The notes under the pieces: model-generated
Databases searched by the model: none
Told to the model about the DNA's origin: nothing
What the model saw: only the letters and a program-made list of their open reading frames with translations
Program-made: the position numbers and the translations under genes
In this document: positions 23,700-36,411 of the stretch, one piece after another
How the letters are laid out: every line of letters starts with the position of its first letter
Position numbering within the stretch: position 1 is the first letter of the stretch
From: Adiantum capillus-veneris
Lineage: Eukaryota; Streptophyta; Polypodiopsida; Polypodiales; Pteridaceae
Length of the DNA stretch: 64,000 nucleotides
Direction: 5' to 3'
NCBI GenBank assembly: GCA_014529385.2
Contig: CM043951.1
Span: 112,410,969 to 112,474,968, forward strand

Positions 23700-26600
23700 G
23701 TGGTAGGTTGTTTGTCATGCCCACTACATGGTATGCTCTTAGGGGTTCACCTCTTAGAAATGTAAGTTACCACATGAATTCAAATCAATGGGTTTTTTAA
23801 TTGACAAAATTTTAAATTTTAAAATTTGAACAAGATTATATTAACAGAAGTATTTTTAAAATTGATTTGAAAAATCCATAAGTTTTTGAAGAAAAAGGCT
23901 CATTTAGTACCTTAAGCATGTAAGTGAAGTTTTTTTTTACTGCCTTTGAATGCACATTATATAAGTAGTTTCTCAAAGGCTCATCCCAAGGGGCATGCTA
24001 TTCTAACTAGGACCTCTAGGGATCCTAAATAGCTAATTTCGATGGATTTCGTAGTGCTCTTGAGAGTATTCAAAACATCAAATGCATGACCTATGGGCAT
24101 TGATAACTTTGTCTACAAAGTTGTAGTAAAGGCTGGTTCCACTACATGTTTAGGGCATAACATGGTGGTGAAGTGGAAATGTTGGTGGAAGAGATGGGTG
24201 GGTTCCTTTGTGTACTGGTGGATCATGTCTTGGACGATAGGCATAGTGGTGTTTTCAATGAAAACCCCCATCCACTTCTTTTCTTTTCATCTCAAAGATT
24301 CTCCTTTAGCTGCAAGCTTTAGGGATTTGACCACAATTTCCTTGGTGATATTCAATTCAGTGGCTTAGCTGGTGGAATCCGAGATCCATTGTTGTTCTGT
24401 TTTCTTGGATTGATTTTAACAGCTCATGGGATCTTTGCAAGCCTGATTCCCCCCTTGCTAGAGACTTGAGGGTTTTGGCCACCGAATCTTGTATGATCCC
24501 TACATCATTTCTCTCATAGTTGGCATCAGAGAATTTGGGATGTGTTGGCTTATTTGAAGGTAGAGAGGAGATCATGTGCTCTACTCTGATCTACTTAGTA
24601 GCGTGGTTGTTGAAGTATCATTGAAGGCCCATTCCCTTAAAAAGAAGAAAAAATTCATATCATGAACAATATCAAAGAATCTTAATACTTTATTTATACT
24701 AAATATGGAAACTTGGCTTTAGAAATTGATTATATATCTCAAGATTTAAGCTTCCCTTGAGCTCTTGGTAGGTTTGGACCACTAAATGATGACTGGTGCT
24801 CAAATTCTGCTTGAAGGCTTTGAAATTGGCAATTTTACTTGGTTTAGTAGATTTTTATGATCTAAGTTGTGTAATTTAAAGTTGACGAGCCTCCCAAGAA
24901 GACCTTTTTAGACAAACCAACTTTACTTTGCTATAAAATTCTACCTATCCCACACATTCACACATATTTCAAAAACATTTTCCCCCTAAACGTCGAATTT
25001 GAATTTTGAAAGTTGCCCATGGATAGAATTATTGGTATGAAAGACTTTTCTTTGAAATCTTCTATGTCCGTGTAGCACCCTCGTTTCCAAAATAACTTGA
25101 GATGGTTCCAAAAAATATGTATCAATGTTTACAAACCATTCATTAAAAAAACCTCCTAGTAGTGATAGTTTATAGTTGTTCTACACTTGTATTCTGCTTT
25201 GCTTGATTCCTTGATGTGTAATTAATCTTGTAAAGCCTTCCTGGAGAGTTTTTGAGTTCTTGAAATTTTGTATATATTTTGCTCTACCCAAAGGACTCTA
25301 AAATGAACTTGTTGGTCTTGAACCTGGCACACTGACCCAAACTAAGCCATGATATTTTTATGCCATCACCATAGATTAGTACAACTACTTCGCTAAAATT
25401 TCTTACCTTTTGCACAATGTGTCCTACTATTTACTCTCTTTGGCACTTGAACGTGTCTTCTTGGCTTTTGATGGTCTATTTCCCATGTGAGACCCAAAAT
25501 TGTAATTTGACATGATAGCCTGATCTCCCAATCAACTTATCTATAAAGTTTGGTAGGATCTAGTCAAGATTTTGTTTCATTGTTGCAAAATAAATCTTGG
25601 TAGTCTACTCTTGCCACTTTGATGATTTAGTGGTTATTTTGAGTCCACATTGGTGATCCAAGCATATACAAGTGTTCCAAGAAGCATTCAAGCACAAGTA
25701 CCAAAATCAAAAGTCATTCCAAGTTGTCAGACACACTCGCATGATTTTTAGACTTGTGTCACTAAAAACCAATCACATAATGGGAATTCTATGCAAAATA
25801 CATATCATTCTAGCTTAGTTATAATTTTTAGAAAGCATATACATAAAGCCCCATAATAGGTAGATTTAACTATATTAGTATCTTAAGTGTCAAGCTAGGT
25901 ATTGAGCATGTTACTAGATCAATGCACATTATCATTTTGATACAATTGGAGTTTTTTAAGGCTTTGACACAATAAAATAGTATCTATGATGGGGAAAATG
26001 GATTCTAGACCAAGGATAAGTAGATGGCATTTTTTGCATCCCCTATGTATATATTGCAAAGCATACAAGGTAGGTGCACCTTGAGTCCTCCACTATTTTT
26101 TATTTCTACTCATCGTTTGTTCTCTTACTCAAGCAAGCAGGCTTCTCCGGGTAATGCACAAAACCTTCTCGCTAATTAAGAACAATTGCTTGGCCAAGGA
26201 TTTGATGATAATTCTATCCTAGTTTTGAAAGCCAACAATATCAGTGTCTCAAAAGGCATGTTGTTTCTTGATATGTTTTTATTGGTTGATAGTTTGAAAT
26301 GTAATGTACCCAAGACCTGATCAATTGATGTCTTTGTTTTATATTTTGATGCTCTCATTTCAAGCTATAAAAGTCTCTCCAAAGGTCACAGTTTTTGGCA
26401 TATGGGCTCCCTTGTAATTGGGGTAGAGGTATCGTGGGCTATCGAAAAAACATGTGTATTCCAAGAGTACAGACTCCTTTCCCTATGAGTAATGGAAATT
26501 TCATGTGTAAGGTTGAGAATACATTAGGCCATTATCCTTCCCTATTTGCTTCAATTGGTTTCTCTATTACATTGAACTATTGCTCCACTCGCTTAGTTCA

Positions 26601-26840
26601 CATCAGCACATGTCTTTGTGGGATAATAGTTCCTCAACTCCTCTTGTTGAAACTCAATTTTGTGCTTCTTACTTGCTTATCAAAACATGGAACTGAGTAT
26701 AATTTGTGCTTGAATTTCAAGAAAGATTCATTTATACAGGTAATTTATTGGGTGTAGAGAATATCTGCTGAATTGAGTTTTATGTTCAAAAGACCACCTT
26801 CTCTATTTTTTGATAGAGAAGCCTTTTCTCTTAGGTAAAG
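23700..26840. other. No gene seen
   Basis: Three kilobases of AT-rich DNA. The longest open frames (24093-24368, 26395-26757) lack recognisable motifs and homologous partners within the window. Confidence 0.5.
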
Positions 26841-26845
26841 CATTA

Positions 26846-27305
26846 GGGAAAATTTGGACTCTCAAAAGGGCCCTCTAAGGAGGTTCGACTTTGCCTCTCT
26901 TGTCCAAAGTGGGCAACCCAATGAAGTACATAAACGCTTTGTCAAAACCCTATCAACCAGTAGATTATTGGTGGAAAGATCTTATAAAGTAGGTTCTGAA
27001 TCCCCAAACTCCAACAAAGTTGGAGTTGATTTGTAGACTTTATGGCCTCCCCACTGAATGTGAAATGTGGGGAGAGATTCCATTTATAAGACGGAGTTGT
27101 CACATCAAAAAATGGAATCTTCTAGAATATAAGGAATATGATAGCATGCTATATATTAATGGATAGATCTCAATGAGTAAATTCTAAATCCAAAAGGTCC
27201 AACAAGTTTTGATTTCATTTTAAAAAATTTACCATGCAGCCGTTTTGCAGAAGAGGGAGAAAGTCAAAGTCCTTATAGGGCCCATTTGAGGGACCAAAAT
27301 TTCCC
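26846..27305. mobile_element. MITE-like foldback element, copy 2 (inverted relative to copy 1)
   Basis: It has ends GGGAAAATTTGGACTCTC and ...ACCAAAATTTCCC, flanked by TA (26844-26845 and 27306-27307). The reverse complement aligns along its full length with 16550-17000. This copy has better-preserved ends, so it best defines the family (460 bp). The open frame 26854-27036 lies inside and is not a gene. Confidence 0.78.
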
Positions 27306-27959
27306 TAATGTTCATTAGATCCATATATCAAATGATGGACTCTAATATATTTTTAAAAACTTTGCTATTTCTACGAGAAAATTTAATCTCCATTTTGGAT
27401 TCAAAATTTCTTAGAGTGCAAGTTCCATTAGCTACAAATGTAGAGGATCAATCCAAAAATTAGAAACTTCTTTCCACAATAACCAATGAGTGGACATCAC
27501 CTACTCAAAACTTCTATAGCCTTTTGTTGCCAAAAAATAAAATATTTGTAAGTGGTAACAAAGCTTGATTATTGGATTATGATCAATACTGATGAAAACA
27601 CAAATCATTAGATGTTTGGTCATTGCATTGTATCTTTGATTTCAGAGAATGTTTTTAGAGAGTCATTTGTGGATCCCTTCTAGTTTCACAAATGTTTGAG
27701 ATAGAAGATAGTTCTAATGGGCCAGGTAGTAAATGTAATTGTAACAGAACTATCAGACATGTGCTTTTGTCTTTTCCAGTTGTTTTGGAATGGTGGAAAT
27801 GGATCAAAAAATGTTAGTATGATGTCACAAAGTTAAAATCATTAAGTAGAATTTTACTTCTTACCTTTTTAAAGATACATGGACTGACATTAGGCTCTTC
27901 TGTCTTACTTATTTAGAACTTGGGTCTCTATAGTTTATCCAATCCAATATTGTATAAAA

Positions 27960-28645
27960 GTAAGCAAAATTTGAGAGAGAGAGAGAGGGGGGGGGGGGGA
28001 TTGTACAAGAGAACAATCTATATTTCTCTTTATAACAATTAAAACTTTATATTTCTCTTTATAACAATTAAACCTTCAGTAAGTTAGTGAGTGGGCAGTC
28101 GGTGAACTCTCATGTCCAAAAAGGGCATATTGGCCTTTTACTAAACAATGTAATATGCATCCCTAGAGATTAAAACAACTATGTGAGACAAAAAAGTCAA
28201 AATATTTTTCTTTAAGCCATTTGCATGTGTTGATGCCTACCTTGGATATGGAAGGCCTATTTTTGTGGACTATTGAGCCTAACTGCAGCTAATCTATAAA
28301 AGATATCAAAGTTAGAGATAAATAGATAAATAGATAGAGAGAGAGAGTGAGAGAGAGCATAGAAAAAAAGTAGAGCTTATACATAAGCATTTTCTTTATT
28401 GCTCCTTATAGTATTATAAGAATTAAAACTCTAGTAAGCTAGTCAATGGGTAGTTAGTGCAGTCTCATGTCCATTGAGGATAGATTGGCCTTCTATGGAA
28501 CGACTTGTGTTTCCCTGAAAGGACACAAAATGTGTGTGACAGACTAGCTAAAATATTGCTCTCTAAGCCACTTGTATGTGTTGATGCTTACAAGCCTATC
28601 TTGGAAATGCAAAGGCTGTTTCTGTGAACTATTGGGCTGAGGTTC
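27960..28645. repeat. Diverged tandem duplication, about 360 bp
   Basis: Segments 27970-28300 and 28340-28640 share several words in the same order (CTCATGTCCA..., GTGTTGATGC, TTGGCCTT). Both are preceded by a short GA tract. Anonymous content. Confidence 0.6.
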
Positions 28646-28649
28646 TTGC

Positions 28650-30298
28650 ATATAAATCCCTAACCTACATTCCATAATGGGATGTTCATCGAGATGTTCC
28701 TTAAATACTCCATGTAGTTTATTGTTCATAGTTTTTTTGTTCACGTATAGTTAGAGCTTTAAAGTTTTCGCGGGATTTTAAACTTAGCTCTTTACATATA
28801 TATGCACGTTGATCATTTTGCTACATAGATAACTTTCTAGCATGGTGCTTAGAGTGTGGCATTCAACCTGTAATAAAGGGAGGGAAGGTTGCATGTATGA
28901 TCAATCTGATTATTGAGGGAGTGGAGTGAACAAATTGGTGCAAGATCCATCACTCTAGAGTCAGTAGTAAGCTTACTACTTTTTAAAAGTAACATGTGGA
29001 TGCTAAGAAAAATCTTTCATGGCCACAATGGGATTAATATTTATCTACAATTAAGAACCCATTGGTGGTGATTCTTTTAAGGATTTGCCTCATGTGAAAG
29101 CACAATTCCTATAAGCATTCTTAATGCGGTTCCTTTTCCAACGTTTGCGTAGAGGAGAGCAAGACAAGGAAGCTCCTCGATTCTTCTAGCCCAAGATGAT
29201 GCATGTAAGGGCCTCTCTTTAAAATGTGAGCACAGTCACCTACTATGCTTGCATCTTATGTGCCTCTATGAAAGGGCCAAAAACTCACAACGGACCACTA
29301 GTTCAAGATGCATGAGCAATTCACTCGCTTTGCCCACTCCACAGCAATTAATGTAGAAAAATGCTTTGAGCATCATACCATCCACATAAAAAAAACTATG
29401 AAGTATGGTAGAATTTTTTTCCTTTATAAATTAATGTCAAGATTGTGCCAAATCTCCATCAGACTTTCATGTGCCACGCACTTACTCTATGCAGATCGGT
29501 GTTAAGATTTAAACATTGTATATTTAATTCATGTTTTATACAAACTGAGTATCTTCAATTCATAAATTAGAGACATTGCTAAGTCGCATTGTAAAAAATG
29601 TGTTCCATAAACGTCGGCATTCTAAAACAAGAAAAATGAAAAGGACCCACTTACAAACTAAATCACCAAAGTTCAATGCTTCACTTCACATGCAAAATGC
29701 AGATGTGCTCCTAGCTCCCTTCTTGACTATGGCTTGTTAGACAAAGCCAAAAGAGAAACGTGAACAAAGTAGCAAATTACTAGTACATCTTGAAAATTTT
29801 AAGGAAATAAACACATTGCACCACTGAGCACCATAAGGTAATTTAACTTTGTATTAAATTATAATTGGCAGGATAAGGCTAACAACCCTGATTACGTCCT
29901 AGCGCAAATGAAGTTCCTTTTGGCTTTCCTTTAAGGAAATACTTGAGATGTTGTCTGGACGAATGGGGAGTCCCAAAAAATAAAAGGCAAGAGCATGTGA
30001 TTATAGCATGAAGAGAAATATTGTTTTAAGGTAAAAGTAATAGTTTATAAAGATAGAATATCCTCTAATGTATGTGACTCCATTCTCTGTATGTGAATCA
30101 TACAGATAGAGTAGCTGTGACTCCATTCTCTATATGTGGATCATACATGAGCGTATATGCAATGTAACGCCAAGTTATTGGGGCACGTACCTAACGCAGG
30201 CCCCTTGCAGGCATGTACTGGCTTATATGCTCCTGTTTTGGAAGTGGGTACTGATGATACTGGCCTCTCCTTTTGATGCTGCTGCTGCTACCCATATA
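28650..30298. other. No gene seen
   Basis: Anonymous DNA. A small local duplication of GTGACTCCATTCTCT occurs at about 30067 and 30118. Confidence 0.5.
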
Positions 30299-30303
30299 TA
30301 GAG

Positions 30304-30445
30304 TGTTGAGCTTATATGTGAAGCTACTCAATATATGGCTTCTCTATATATGGCACCCAGGTCCCCTCTATATATACAGCATCTCATGTGTGTATTCTAC
30401 ACACTTTGGGATTCTACTTCTGGGCTCTCTCCTTCTCTCTCAACA
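30304..30445 (+). repeat. E1 5' LTR
   Basis: 142 bp, TG...CA ends with 7-bp inverted termini (TGTTGAG/CTCAACA). Contains several TATATA-type boxes. By eye it differs from the 3' LTR at only a few positions, which implies a recent insertion. Confidence 0.92.
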
Positions 30446-30457
30446 TGGTATCAGAGC
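30446..30457 (+). other. E1 primer-binding site (tRNA-iMet)
   Basis: TGGTATCAGAGC directly follows the LTR, an exact match to the canonical plant initiator-Met PBS. Confidence 0.93.
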
Positions 30458-30499
30458 AGTACGTTTCTGTTTTCAATTTTTCTCCTGATCAAAATCGAT

Positions 30500-32275
30500 T
30501 TTGTAGAAACTACCCGCTAAAGGGATCGGAATCGATGTGGTCTACAACTTTGCAGAAGGAAGTTTCTTCAAATTCTGCACCGATTTTGAGTTATCGTTCG
30601 CGGACTGCGTACATACCTGAAAAACAGCTTCCGCATTTTGTTTTTGATTTTTCTGCTAATTGGAAACGATTTTGCATAAACTACCCGCCGTGGAGACCGG
30701 AATCGATGTGGTCTACAACTTTGCAGAAGGAAGTGTTTTCAAATTCTGCACCGATTTTGAGTTATCGTTCGCGGACTGCTTACATACCTGAAAAGCAACT
30801 TCCGCTTTTTGTTTTTGATTTTTCTACTAATTAGAAACGATTATGCAGAAACAACCCCTTGGAGAGACCGGAATCGATGTGGTCTACAACTTTGCAAAAG
30901 AAAGTGTTCTCAAATTCTGCACTAATTTTGAGTTATCGTTCGCGGATTGCGTACATACTTGAAAAGCAACTTCTGCTTTTTGTTTTTGATTTTTCTGCTA
31001 AATGAAAACGATTTTGCAGAAACTACCGACTAGAGGAGACCAGAATCGATGTGGTCTACAACTTTGCAGAAGGAAGTGTTTTTAAATTCTGCACCGATTT
31101 TGAGTTATCGTTCGCGGACTGCGTACATACCTGAAAAGCAATTTTCGCTTTTTGTTTTTGATTTTTTTGCTTATTGAAAACGATTTTGCAGAAACTACCC
31201 GCGCGAGAGACCGGAATCGATGTGTTCTACAACTTTGCAGAAGAAACTGCTCGCGATGGGGATTGGAATCGATGTGGTCTATAACTTTGCTGAAGAAAGT
31301 TTCTTCAAATTCTGCACCGATTTTGAGTTATCGTTCGCGGACTGCGTACATACCTGAAAAACAGCTTGCGCATTTTGTTTTTCATTTTTCTGCTATTTGG
31401 TAACGATTTTGCACAAACTACCCGCTAAAGAGATCGGAATCGATGTGGTCTACAACTTTGCAGAAGAAAGTTTTTTCAAATTCTGCACCGATTTTGAGTT
31501 ATCGTTCGCGGACTACGTACATACTTGAAAAGCAACTTCTGCTTTTTGTTTTTGATTTTTCTGCTAATTATAAACGATTTTGCAGAAACTACCCGTCACT
31601 AAGACCGGAATCGATGTGGTCTACAACTTTGCAAAAGGAAGTGTTTTCAAATTCTGCACCGATTTTGAGTTATCGTTCGCGGACTGCGTACATACCTGAA
31701 AAGCAACTTCCGCTTTTTGTTTTTGATTTTTCTACTAATTAGAAACGATTTTGCAGAAACAACCCTCAAGACAGACCGGAATCGATGTGGTCTACAACTT
31801 TGCAGAAGAAAGTGTTCTCAAATTCTGCACCGATTTTGAGTTATCGTTCGCGGGCTACATACATACCTGAAAAGCAACTTCCGCTTTTTGTTTTTTATTT
31901 TTCTGCTAATGGAAAATGATTTTGCAAAAACTACCCACTAGAGAGACCGGAATCGATGTGGTCTACAACTTTGCAGAAGAAAGTTTTTTCAAATTCTGCA
32001 CCGATTTTGAGTTATCGTTCGCGGACTGCGTACATACTTGAAAAGCAATTTCTGCTTTTTGTTTTTGATTTTTCTGCTAATTATAAACGATTTTGCAGAA
32101 ACTACCCGCGTGAGAGACCGGAATCGATGTGTTCTACAACTTTGCAGAAGAAACTACCCGCGATGGGGATTGGAATCAATGTGGTCTATAACTTTGCAGA
32201 AGAAAGTTTCTCTAAATTCTGCACCGATTTTGGGTTATCGTCTCGGCCTGCGAATATGTTTGAAAATCAAAATTT
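30500..32275 (+). repeat. E1 171-bp tandem repeat array
   Basis: The anchor GAATCGATGTGGTCTAC recurs at 30529, 30699, 30871, 31042, 31213, 31437, 31607, 31778, 31949 and 32120, giving spacings of 170-172 bp apart from one extra partial unit. The 52-bp partial unit (31265) recurs at 32169, so a block of about 907 bp also repeats. Units contain both conserved and variable parts; the variable part is the short linker after AACTACCC. Open frames of up to 148 codons arise because the period is close to a multiple of three, but each unit keeps stops, so I do not call them genes. Confidence 0.92.
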
Positions 32276-32521
32276 TACTTTTTGCTTTTGATTTTTCTCA
32301 TAATTGAAAACTTCTCAATTATATTCATCAATCATATATTTGTTACTGACGTAACTTTGCTGCAGAAGCCAGTTACACATCGTTCCGATTCAGTCGAGCC
32401 GTTGATGATCGTCCAAATTCTATCGAGCTACTGTTGGTACATGATCTTTTGTTATATGATATACTCGTTCATTGATTCTTGTATAATTATTCTTTTAGAG
32501 ATATAGTTTACGTCGTTTTAT

Positions 32522-32835
32522 TGATAATTCGTTGATACCATGGTTATTCTCGGTGATTCCATGATGATATTTCGTTGATTCCATGGTGATTTTTATTGAT
32601 ACCATGATGATGTTTTGTTGATACCATGGTTATTCTTGGTGATACCATGATGTTGTTTCGTTGATACCATGGTTATTTTCGGTGATGCCATGATGATGTT
32701 TCGTTGATACCATGGTTATTCTCAGTGATGCCATGATGTTGTTTCGTTGATACAATGATTATTCTCGGTGATATCATGATGCTTTTTGTTGATACCATGA
32801 TCATTTATTCATTTTTATTGATATAATGATGATAT
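32522..32835 (+). repeat. E1 GATACCATG minisatellite
   Basis: A compound unit of about 43 bp, GTTGATACCATGGTTATT followed by CTCGGTGATACCATGATG and a T-rich spacer, repeats about seven times. The word TGATACCATG is the exact reverse complement of the LTR/PBS junction at 30444-30453. Confidence 0.88.
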
Positions 32836-33514
32836 TTTGTTAATACTTTGATGGTATTCATTGATCACTACATTGATAAATGTTGTTTTATGTAGTATAT
32901 ACACATATCATTTGTATCACGTAATCACACATTTTGTACTTTTACGTTTATACTTTGTGTACCATATGTTGTCGTGCGTATATATGTCGTCAAAAGAGTG
33001 GCGTCGCGAACCATCTCTTATGGCATTGTGAACATAATTATTTCATTAACGACGCTAATAATTTTCATGACATGTTTTTTTTTGGAGGCTATGATCTATG
33101 TAGGATTGATCAAAGAATTGATTTTATGAAGACAAACTTGGTGACAATAAAAGATTGATGAAGATATGTTTGGTGATGCCATATTGATGACAACATGAAA
33201 ACATGTTTGGTGATGCGATATTGATGACAAACTACACAGCAGGTTCACGGAGACACTTTTGATTACAAGCTAATCGATAGCTTTTACACCTCTTTATTGA
33301 ACCTTTGTATTCATTATTGTATTTGATAGGATAGGAGTAATGTAACTCCTCATAAAACATTCATTGTAAAAGGAGTGATGTAGCTCCTCGTAAACATTTG
33401 TATATTCAATGATTTTTATAATATAACGGTGGGTGTATATAGAGTTGTGGGTTTTTCCCTTGATCCCCCAAGGGTTTTTTCATCCACAGTTAGGGACCCT
33501 TATTTGAGCGGGGG

Positions 33515-33656
33515 TGTTGAGCTTATATGTGAAGCTACTCAATATATGGCTTCTCTATATATGGCACCCAGGTCCCCTCTATATATACAGCATCTCATGT
33601 GTGTATTCTACACACTTTGGGGTTCTACTTCTGTGCTCTCTCCTTCTCTCTCAACA
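33515..33656 (+). repeat. E1 3' LTR
   Basis: Same length as the 5' LTR. Preceded by the purine tract GAGCGGGGG (33506-33514), the expected plus-strand primer. Confidence 0.92.
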
Positions 33657-33911
33657 TAGAGTAGTTTTCCGATGTTTATTAATGAAATACTTATAGAGTT
33701 CTGATGAGTAGCTGTCGTGTGCGGTTCCAAGTATACTTTCAATGAGCTGCTTTTATAACGTGTAGAATAGAAATGGAGTACCAGGTGCTTTTTTCTACGA
33801 TCTGGTCCCACAAGCTACGTATTATATCACTATTTCTTACATAGACGTTGTCAAATGATCGTGCACTGCAGCTTGCCTGCTTGCTGCTTCTCCCGCAGGT
33901 GGCAGATTGAC

Positions 33912-33936
33912 AGCGCTCTCTCTCTCTCTCTCTCTC

Positions 33937-33973
<37 letters not shown>

Positions 33974-34040
33974 ATTTTGCGCCAACACACACCAGGCTAT
34001 TTTTGTTCTCGGTTATTGGGTCACAAAAGTAATCCAACCG

Positions 34041-34085
<45 letters not shown>

Positions 34086-34485
34086 CACGCCTACCTCTCG
34101 CACATGACGCCTACAATGACGTTTCAGAGTGGAACTCCTTCTCATGCACTCTTTCAACCGAAGTCGCGACTCCGTCTTTGAAACGTAAAGGCATCCGGCG
34201 CAGTATTACTGGCTCGAACTAAAATAAATTCATTACGTGAAAATATTCCCTCCCCCACGTACAACTGGTCGGGCCCCTCCTGCGGCGCATTGCCTGGTGC
34301 CCTGCAGCTAGCATGCTTGGACGCCCTACTCTGCAGCACGCAACAAGGAGCTCCTGCAAAGGTCGCGCGTGAGAGAGAGACGAGTAGGCTTTGCAATAGC
34401 AAGCCAAGAGAGAAGAGAGAAAGACCCGAGCAACCTCTACAACAATAGGCGAGGAAGAGAAGGGCACATGCCATGAGTGGCTCCT

Positions 34486-34522
<37 letters not shown>
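33912..34522. repeat. Cluster of CT, GT and GA microsatellites
   Basis: CT then GT runs at about 33916-33972, CT at 34044-34082, GA at 34490-34522. Open frames reading Ser-Leu, Cys-Val or Arg-Glu runs are artefacts. No gene is seen between them. Confidence 0.9.
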
Positions 34523-34525
<3 letters not shown>

Positions 34526-34924
34526 TCGGTTGCCTTCCCTTTAAGTGGACTATCAGTTCGCATGCAATCCACTAAACCTGAACTCAACAACCCCTAACAC
34601 TTAAAAAAAGACGTGAGATCTCCCCAGATTCCTGTCGAATTGCATTTTTGAAGATCGTAGGCACATACTAGTACAAGGTGTTTGAGAATTTCCGTGGTTC
34701 TAAGTTACCATAATCTACTATATGACCAAGTCCGCGTCTACAAGTAGGTGAATGCTGCTTTTGTAGAATCTTAAACCTTAAGTTTCTTCGAGGCTGTATC
34801 TTTTCTGGGAACCGTTGTCACCCCATGACACTGTATAGCACGGGTCTTAATGACCCACCATGGTGGGATGGACGATGGAGAACTACAAGTGGGGATAGAG
34901 AGGCCGATGAGCGGATGAGAAAAG

Positions 34925-35040
34925 GTGAGCATGTTGAGCTACCCTCTAATGACTCATATTTTGAACCCATGTCCTCTAAAGGTCAGCATGTTGAGCTACC
35001 CTCTAATGATTCATATTTTGAACCCATGTCCTCAGGCTTA
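34925..35040 (+). repeat. 57-bp tandem duplication
   Basis: The phrase GAGCATGTTGAGCTACCC recurs 57 bp later almost unchanged (one unit spans 19 codons). The surrounding 95-codon open frame (34825-35112) has no motif I recognise. Confidence 0.75.
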
Positions 35041-35955
35041 GCAACCTACTACTCCAACCACGTGCTTCTGTGGGTTTCCTTGCCCCTCAAGCTTCACGCC
35101 TCTATAAAGTGAATTGTCCCAAGCAAAAGTAATCTCGAACAAATAAAGTAAACTTGGCCCTTGCACCACAAAATTGATGGTAGTTGGTTGCACGATATCT
35201 CTTGATAGACTTACTAAAGTGGATGAGCAAGGCTACCAAAAGCGAGCAGTTGTGTTGAGAAGATGTCAATTGCTTCCTATTTTGGAAATCTCTACCTTGT
35301 GCATTTTACAAATTTCTTTTTGTAAATTAAAACTTAGGCAAAAACCTCAACATTGTAATTTGTAGCAAACGTGGCTATGTTTTAGGAAGTAGACCCAAAG
35401 CTTGATGACATGTAGATGGTCTCTATCTCCAAAGTGTACTTTCCACAAACTAGTAGTGTTGATTAATTTGCAAGAGAGGATTTAAGAAGTACTAAAGAAC
35501 AATTGTGATATTGAACATGGCAAGGTGAGCTCACAGGTCATTAGAAATACTATGCTAAACCATCACACATGTATTATGGACCTCTTCAAATTTAAAGGCC
35601 TATTGGCAAGCCCCGATGAGTGGCCTTGTGGAAAAGGTCCCTAGGGCAAAATTGTCCACTTCAATGGTATGCAATCAAGGGCCTCGATAGCCAAGTGGTA
35701 CTTCAACACTGGCTTGGTGGAGATCCATATGCCAGATTCAAAGGTCTCCCATTGGTATCAACAACAAGGGGGAGGTTTTTAGGGTGGGGAGAGGAGACAT
35801 CCATGCAAGAGAGAAAAGGAGAAAACTATGCATACTTTTGCATGTTCTAACTTTTGGTACTAATGTGGGATTTTTGTGATGTTGTTGGTTGGCATAAGGC
35901 TAAATATGATATATTGAAGGCAACATGAAAGGATGCACAAGGCCACACCCTCTTT

Positions 35956-36411
35956 GTGAAGGAGATGATTGTTGATGTTAGTCTTGGGAAGAGGTTCATG
36001 TTATATCATATGCCTCACATTGTTTATTTCCTGGATATGATCTACGTGCTTAGCATATGTGTTGCATGTGGTGAGATCATGGAGTCTACAAGGGTTGTTG
36101 GAAGTTGTGCCGACATCAATATTACCTACTCTAGTGCTCTATTACATAGTAGGGAGCATTGTGCCAAACATGGTTGCACTATGGTGATCCCCGAGGTGGC
36201 AAAGTCCTACATGAGTGTGTTTCATATTGTAAAGAGTTATGTGTGTTTTGAAAATAATATGCTTATATGTGTTGAATGTGAGGCTATGCGTAGGTGTTGT
36301 TTTTTCTTTCTTGTTTTTGTAGATGAGGATTTAGTATCAACTAGGCTCGATAGGAGAAAACCAGAAAAGGTGAAGGATGCGTGGGGCTCCACAAAGTTTT
36401 CTACAAGTTAA
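35956..36411 (+). CDS. Hypothetical ORF, 151 codons, Cys-rich
   Basis: An ATG-started open frame with many Cys residues (CVACGEIMES, CAKHGC, CVECEAMRRC), hinting at metal or disulfide sites, but the spacing fits no family I know. It lies in otherwise anonymous DNA upstream of an FCP1-like relic on the same strand. A Lys/Gly-rich open frame (36649-36930) follows. Could be a decayed exon or chance. Confidence 0.25.
   Translation: MKEMIVDVSLGKRFMLYHMPHIVYFLDMIYVLSICVACGEIMESTRVVGSCADINITYSSALLHSREHCAKHGCTMVIPEVAKSYMSVFHIVKSYVCFENNMLICVECEAMRRCCFFFLVFVDEDLVSTRLDRRKPEKVKDAWGSTKFSTS

Larger units (their letters stand above)
30304..33656 (+). mobile_element. E1: complete non-coding short-LTR retrotransposon
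   Basis: Two 142-bp LTRs (30304-30445, 33515-33656) with TGTTGAG...CTCAACA ends, a perfect 5-bp target duplication TAGAG (30299-30303, 33657-33661), a tRNA-iMet PBS and a purine tract before the 3' LTR define a complete 3353-bp element. The interior has no gag or pol. It consists of about ten 171-bp tandem units, then a GATACCATG minisatellite, then about 680 bp shared with E2. It would have to be moved by enzymes supplied in trans, probably from a copia element using the same primer. TRIM/LARD are the nearest known categories, but size and repeat content fit neither well. Confidence 0.92.

Noticed and set aside
26395-26757. 120-codon ORF as a possible gene
   Set aside because: No motif, no homologous copy in the window, and composition typical of AT-rich random DNA.
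30388-32507. Open frames up to 148 codons inside the E1 array
   Set aside because: They follow the 171-bp repeat, exist in two frames at once, and every unit retains stops; there is no conserved continuous protein.
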